Source: Larix sibirica (Eukaryota > Streptophyta > Pinopsida > Pinales > Pinaceae). From it: a stretch of 10,821 nucleotides of DNA. The position numbers and the translations under genes were made by a program. Location: the NCBI GenBank assembly GCA_004151065.3, contig NWUY0300016507.1, positions 20,106-30,926 of the forward strand. Reading direction: 5' to 3'. Positions 8,130 to 10,821 of the stretch are shown piece after piece. The notes beneath the pieces were generated by a model, which was given only the letters and a program-made list of their open reading frames with translations, made no database searches and was not told the origin of the DNA. Position 1 is the stretch's first letter, and each line of letters starts with the position of its first letter.

Positions 8130-8587
8130 TAAATACAATAATTAAATCTAGATACAATACGCCAATGCTAAGAAATACATAATGTGAGATAAAACTATAC
8201 ACTTATACAAGATGGAAACGAAAAACGGGGCTTCCAGGGCTAGAGATGTTCCACTGCCTTACCAACAGGGGAGCATGCCACCACTGAAACAATTCACTTA
8301 AGAAGTCGTTCCGTGTCACCCATTGCGAAGCAGCCAGTCGTTGAGAAAATACTTCATTACAAACATATATAAGGAGAGTGGAAAGACAATGGGTTGGTTC
8401 GGCCTGATACTAAGCTCATAACCGCTCTCTACTGCCAAGGATAGGAGAGGGCCATGAAGGGTGCTGAACCAGAACTGCCTACTTATCTACAAAAATTGCG
8501 CCTCTTTAATTACTGAAAGCAAGCCGACCGAAGGAAACGTGTTCGACCCAAGACTAGTAAATACAATAATTAAATCTAGATACAATA
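8130..8587. repeat. Perfect 30-base direct repeat framing a GC-rich block
   Basis: Positions 8130-8159 and 8558-8587 are identical over 30 bases (starting TAAATACAATAATT, with ATCTAGAT in the second half). The bases on either side differ. The two copies enclose 398 bases of clearly different composition. Confidence 0.9.
8160..8557. other. GC-rich 398-base block of unknown origin in intron 2
   Basis: By hand count 8221-8520 has 139 G or C in 300 bases (46%), against about 22% for 7981-8100 beside it. No complete frame exists. A plus-strand frame gives readable pieces such as KYFITNIYKESGKTMGWFG and NQNCLLIYKNCASLITE, split by stops. The composition and style would fit an organelle-derived insert, mitochondrial more than plastid, or a short non-autonomous element. 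I cannot match it to a specific organelle gene. The 30-base repeat on both sides suggests it arrived or was copied as a unit. Confidence 0.35.
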
Positions 8588-8638
8588 ATTATTAATTGGT
8601 ATTATGTTTTCTTATTATGAAGTTTCTGTAATGAATAG

Positions 8639-8850
8639 GTCATGGCCTATGTTACCTTAGCTGCTACAGCATCAACTGCAGAAGCAACGTATATTGCATG
8701 GTAGGGTTTGGATGAATTTGGGCGGCTCCAAGTATGTATATATTTTTAGGGCGTATTGCTTCAAAAATGGAGCTAGAATGATTCACGCATTCTTGGCAGC
8801 TGTGTAAGCTAATGCACTTCCACTTAACATAGCAACCAAATATCTCAAAT
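8639..8850 (+). pseudogene. CASP-like pseudogene, exon 3 (rest of helix 3 to helix 4)
   Basis: After the acceptor TTTCTGTAATGAATAG the frame reads VMAYVTLAATASTAEATYIAW, matching the DQxxAYLxLAAxAATAE pattern. TAG follows at 8702-8704, then GLDEFGRLQVCIYF (family: W..VC..YG.FC). A one-base insertion in the T-run at 8743-8747 shifts the frame, after which AYCFKNGARMIHAFLAAV is readable up to TAA at 8805-8807. A degraded fourth helix (ALPLNIATKYLKYS) runs to about 8850. Homology ends there. Confidence 0.75.
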
Positions 8851-9128
8851 ATTCCAACAGAACCTTCATTCACACTAAAGTGCTAAAGAATATCAACCAG
8901 CCAAGGCCCCACTCTCGTCGCGAACAGGTTGTAACAACAAATGAAACCAAAAGTTTGAGGAGGCCTAATAATGTCCAAGCAAATGCACAAGGTATTTTCA
9001 AGTTTTTATAATTTAGAAAAAGAACACTCCGCTAAAACAAAACAACCTGGGAACTATCAACAATGCAATATAGGCAACATCTGTGCCAATGCACAGGGAA
9101 GCCTACAAAGCAATTAAAAAAGTTAAAC
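8851..9128. other. No supported gene
   Basis: This stretch lies between the end of CASP-like homology and the possible minus-strand gene. Minus-strand TTTGTAG at 9103-9109 could be a splice acceptor of that gene, but no recognisable exon follows. Confidence 0.4.
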
Positions 9129-9950
9129 CAGTCGAATGCCAAACCTTGCCCCAATGTCCTGCAACCAGATAGTTAAATAAATGAAACAGGATCTCACATA
9201 CCGGCAAAAAAATTTCATAGCCCGGGTCAATTAGAAAATGCATTTTCCCTCAACACACATATGCAGAGCCACCAAAAACCCTCTGAAATCATTTTCACAT
9301 CCGTGAAGGCTAGTTCGAGCTCGCATGAACGCACAGGAACTTAAACAAACATTTGTAGGGAAAATGCAAAGCACCCAAACCCTTTAGCTAACGCGAATTT
9401 GAGCTCGCATAAACATAGAGGGACATAAAAAAAATAGAGAAGGAAAACCCCCAATTCCTTCAACCAACATAAATATTTGAACGAAAACCACATAAAAACC
9501 CGTAGGAAACAAAATTCACGAACCAAATGGATGCCATACTTAACAATTGCAAAGAAAGGGATTTTTTTTCCATTTTGGCAATTTGGGAAAAAAACTCTAC
9601 AACAAAAACACAATTCACAAGGGAAAAATGAAAAAACCCTAGAGGCGTACCTTTCAACAAAAGTTGCCATGAGGCCGAGGAGAGTGCAAACTGGCCCGAA
9701 ACCCACAACCGTCGTCGAAATCTGCAACAAGCCACCAGGTGAGCACCAACAAACTGAAGCAGCGATGTTCCACTCTCACAAAGAGAGCGACAACACCGTC
9801 GAACATGTTGAAGCCAGAAACAAGAGAACAACAAGGAGAAAACCCAACGCCATCGCCCAAGATATAGCACCCCCAGAAACTGCAGAAAGGCCCGAAACCA
9901 CAAAGAGCATACCCATACTCGCTAGGACAACTAGAGACCAGGTCGAATGA
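9129..9950 (-). other. Possible 5' region of a minus-strand plant gene or transcript
   Basis: The minus strand is pyrimidine-rich with features common in plant 5' leaders: a telobox-like AAACCCTAG on the plus strand (9634-9642), a splice donor-like AAAG/GTACGC (boundary at 9651/9650) and an acceptor-like GGTTGCAG ending at 9159. The 30-base piece after that acceptor (9158-9129) is followed by GT. A short frame at 9853-9776 starts MALGFLLVVLLFLASTC, like a signal peptide, but stops after 25 codons. Overlapping frames of 123-157 codons exist on both strands, including plus 9477-9950 (Lys/Arg/Pro/Thr-rich). They reflect few stops in GC-rich, strand-biased DNA, and none matches a family I know. 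It could be a leader exon and intron, a non-coding RNA or an old element. Confidence 0.3.
9312..9432. repeat. Imperfect direct repeat around GAGCTCGCAT
   Basis: AGTTCGAGCTCGCATGAACG at about 9312 and AATTTGAGCTCGCATAAACA at about 9398 share GAGCTCGCAT and continue with related ACAGGAACTTAAA / AGAGGGACATAAA tracts. The copies are about 86 bases apart. Confidence 0.6.
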
Positions 9951-10164
9951 CTGAAATGAGAGACAACACATTTCAATAAACAAGAGTAGGTGTAGACGCA
10001 GAGCACAACTGGTTCTCCATACCAAAATAAAATCCGTGCATTAAACCAGGGAACAGTTGAAAAGACAACACCAACTGCACCCATTAGAGACACCAGGTAG
10101 CATTAAAACCTCTGCAAACACCATACCGCACCCACCAGGGAGGATGGCACAACAGCGCGGCCAG
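9951..10164. other. GC-richer flank of the possible minus-strand gene
   Basis: No coding region can be supported. If 9129-9950 is the start of a minus-strand transcript, this stretch would be its promoter side, but I see no clear TATA box at a convincing place. Confidence 0.25.
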
Positions 10165-10189
10165 GTCCTAGGGCACAGAGCCCTAGGAC
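10165..10189. repeat. Perfect inverted repeat, 10-base arms, 5-base loop
   Basis: GTCCTAGGGC (10165-10174) and GCCCTAGGAC (10180-10189) are exact reverse complements around ACAGA. The arms are GC-rich, so a stable hairpin is possible in RNA or single-stranded DNA. No T-run follows, and it lies in plant-type DNA, so I do not call it a terminator. Confidence 0.9.
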
Positions 10190-10441
10190 AACGTCACCCT
10201 GCACACCACCAATGAGAAAGCAGTTAAATATAATTTTTTTAATTTCAAATAAATAAATGTTTTTTAAACTATAGTGTAGCTTTAGCCAAATAAAAAATCA
10301 GAATTTATAGGTGAAGATTAATCCAACTTCCCGATTCATATATGTTAGGGACATAATAATAATTGTCAGCTTATTCCTTCTATTTTCTCATTAATAAATT
10401 GATTTAAGGAAAACTTAACAAAAATCCCTTCCTTTAATTTT
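10190..10441. other. AT-rich spacer without a gene
   Basis: The composition turns AT-rich sharply after about 10220. No coding frame, RNA gene or complete repeat element was seen. Confidence 0.6.
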
Positions 10442-10465
10442 ATTATTATTATTATTATTATTATT
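10442..10465. repeat. (ATT)8 microsatellite
   Basis: Eight uninterrupted ATT units are present, in AT-rich DNA. Confidence 0.9.
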
Positions 10466-10513
10466 TATTTTAACTACCTAGTAGGCATATTTAATACCCA
10501 CCAACTACCAAGT

Positions 10514-10800
10514 GTGTCTATTCACACTACATTCATTATCCCTTTGGGTACCCCATATTATCCTCGTTGTATACATTACATTCCATTCCCCTTTCCATGT
10601 TGTGTTTTCAAAACATGGGAAGAAGCCATACAATATGATCTACTAGGTGATGTAGCCAACTGGTACCAAGCACAAACATCCATCCATCCATCCTAGTGAG
10701 ATGTACACATGGAGCCAAATGATTTCCTTGCAACCTCAATCTTCATTTTTTATTGCTCCTTTGGTTCCACGTTGTTCTTGTTTTATTTTGATATCCCCAA
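10514..10800 (+). pseudogene. Possible Ty3/gypsy Gag-like remnant
   Basis: The plus strand reads FKTWEEAIQYDLLGDVANWYQAQ, with GDVANWYQ at 10646-10669. Ty3/gypsy Gag proteins of plants carry a similar L.GxAxxWY..L motif. TAG at 10694 and TGA at 10697 end the frame, after which only scattered readable words follow. The part encoding SIHPS is the CATC microsatellite itself. The resemblance rests on one short motif, and the piece is cut by the window end, so this is a weak call. Confidence 0.25.
10677..10692. repeat. (CATC)4 microsatellite
   Basis: Four CATC units lie inside the Gag-like frame. Confidence 0.9.
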
Positions 10801-10821
10801 GCATTGCTTTTTGTCCTCCAT

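Larger units (their letters stand above)
7581..8638 (+). other. Intron 2 of the CASP-like pseudogene
   Basis: The intron runs from GTATGA (7581) to ATAG (8638), about 1.06 kb. It is AT-rich except for the GC-rich block at 8160-8557, and it holds several short repeats. No coding frame is supported in it. Confidence 0.65.
7205..8850 (+). pseudogene. CASP-like (CASPL2-type) membrane protein, three-exon pseudogene
   Basis: CASP-like proteins (DUF588/UPF0497) are plant four-helix membrane proteins. The founding members form scaffolds at the Casparian strip membrane domain, while most others have no known role. Three exon-like blocks (7205-7337, 7448-7580, 8639-8850) join into family order. These are a first helix ending IMVGTASATRDF, a loop QFTLLKTL, the second helix VIADGILALYSILQ, KALAWRIFCCD with the conserved Asp of helix three, MAYVTLAATASTAEATYIAW, then LQVCIYF, YCFKNGARMIHAFLAAV and a degenerate fourth helix. 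Exon 1 ends at a strong GTGAGT donor and exon 2 starts after TTTTTTTATCCAG, and the join is in phase. Defects are a frameshift at about 7253, TAG at 7578-7580, TAG at 8702-8704, an extra T in the run before 8748 and TAA at 8805-8807. No start codon or N-terminal tail can be assigned. Intron retention rules out a processed copy. Confidence 0.8.

Noticed and set aside
8538-8552. B-box-like GTTCGACCC suggesting a tRNA gene or SINE
   Set aside because: No A box at the right distance and no cloverleaf can be formed.
8130-8587. The 30-base direct repeat as a simple transposon target-site duplication
   Set aside because: It is longer than target duplications of known plant elements, and the block has no terminal inverted repeats or poly(A) tail.
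8664-8873. 69-codon minus-strand ORF
   Set aside because: It lies antisense to exon 3 of the CASP-like pseudogene and has no recognisable features.

Overview
The window looks like nuclear DNA of a seed plant with a large, repeat-rich genome. The support is spliced gene remnants with GT..AG introns, plant-type LINE fragments carrying a zinc-binding (zf-RVT) and an RNase H domain, a tRNA-headed SINE candidate, plant AAACCCTAG motifs and AT-rich spacers. There are no bacterial operons, tRNA or rRNA genes, or CRISPR arrays. A gymnosperm would fit the mix of decayed elements, but the sequence does not prove it. I see no intact protein-coding gene that I would call functional.

Left part (1-2512). 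Positions 1-240 are a GC-richer block of unknown origin, perhaps the end of an LTR. An AT-rich stretch without a gene follows. On the minus strand, 2512-1633 is a broken but largely readable frame (about 220 codons plus a frame-shifted acidic tail) that I do not recognise.

Middle (2586-6845). Two 5'-truncated LINE ORF2 remnants lie head to tail on the minus strand. LINE-B (4993-2586) keeps the end of the reverse transcriptase, a zinc-knuckle region with an internal tandem duplication, and an RNase H domain in which all four catalytic acidic positions appear substituted. It is interrupted by a plus-strand tRNA-derived SINE candidate (3836-4114). LINE-A (6845-5016) is better preserved: RT thumb, zf-RVT and RNase H can be followed in order, with several stops and at least one frameshift.

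Right of the LINEs (7205-8850, plus strand) is the most informative locus. It is a three-exon pseudogene of the CASP-like membrane protein family (CASPL2-like, DUF588/UPF0497). The exons join in phase across canonical splice sites, but stops and frameshifts break the frame. One stop replaces the Gln after the conserved Asp of the third membrane helix. Intron 2 holds a GC-rich block of about 400 bases framed by a perfect 30-base direct repeat, plus several small repeats.

The last part (8851-10821) holds a GC-richer stretch (about 9130-10200) whose minus strand resembles the 5' end of a plant gene (pyrimidine-rich leader, telobox, splice-like sites, a short signal-peptide-like frame). After it come an AT-rich spacer with an ATT microsatellite and a short frame with weak resemblance to Ty3/gypsy Gag. 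The genes do not form a pathway. The window is one decayed host gene set among nested retroelement remains.
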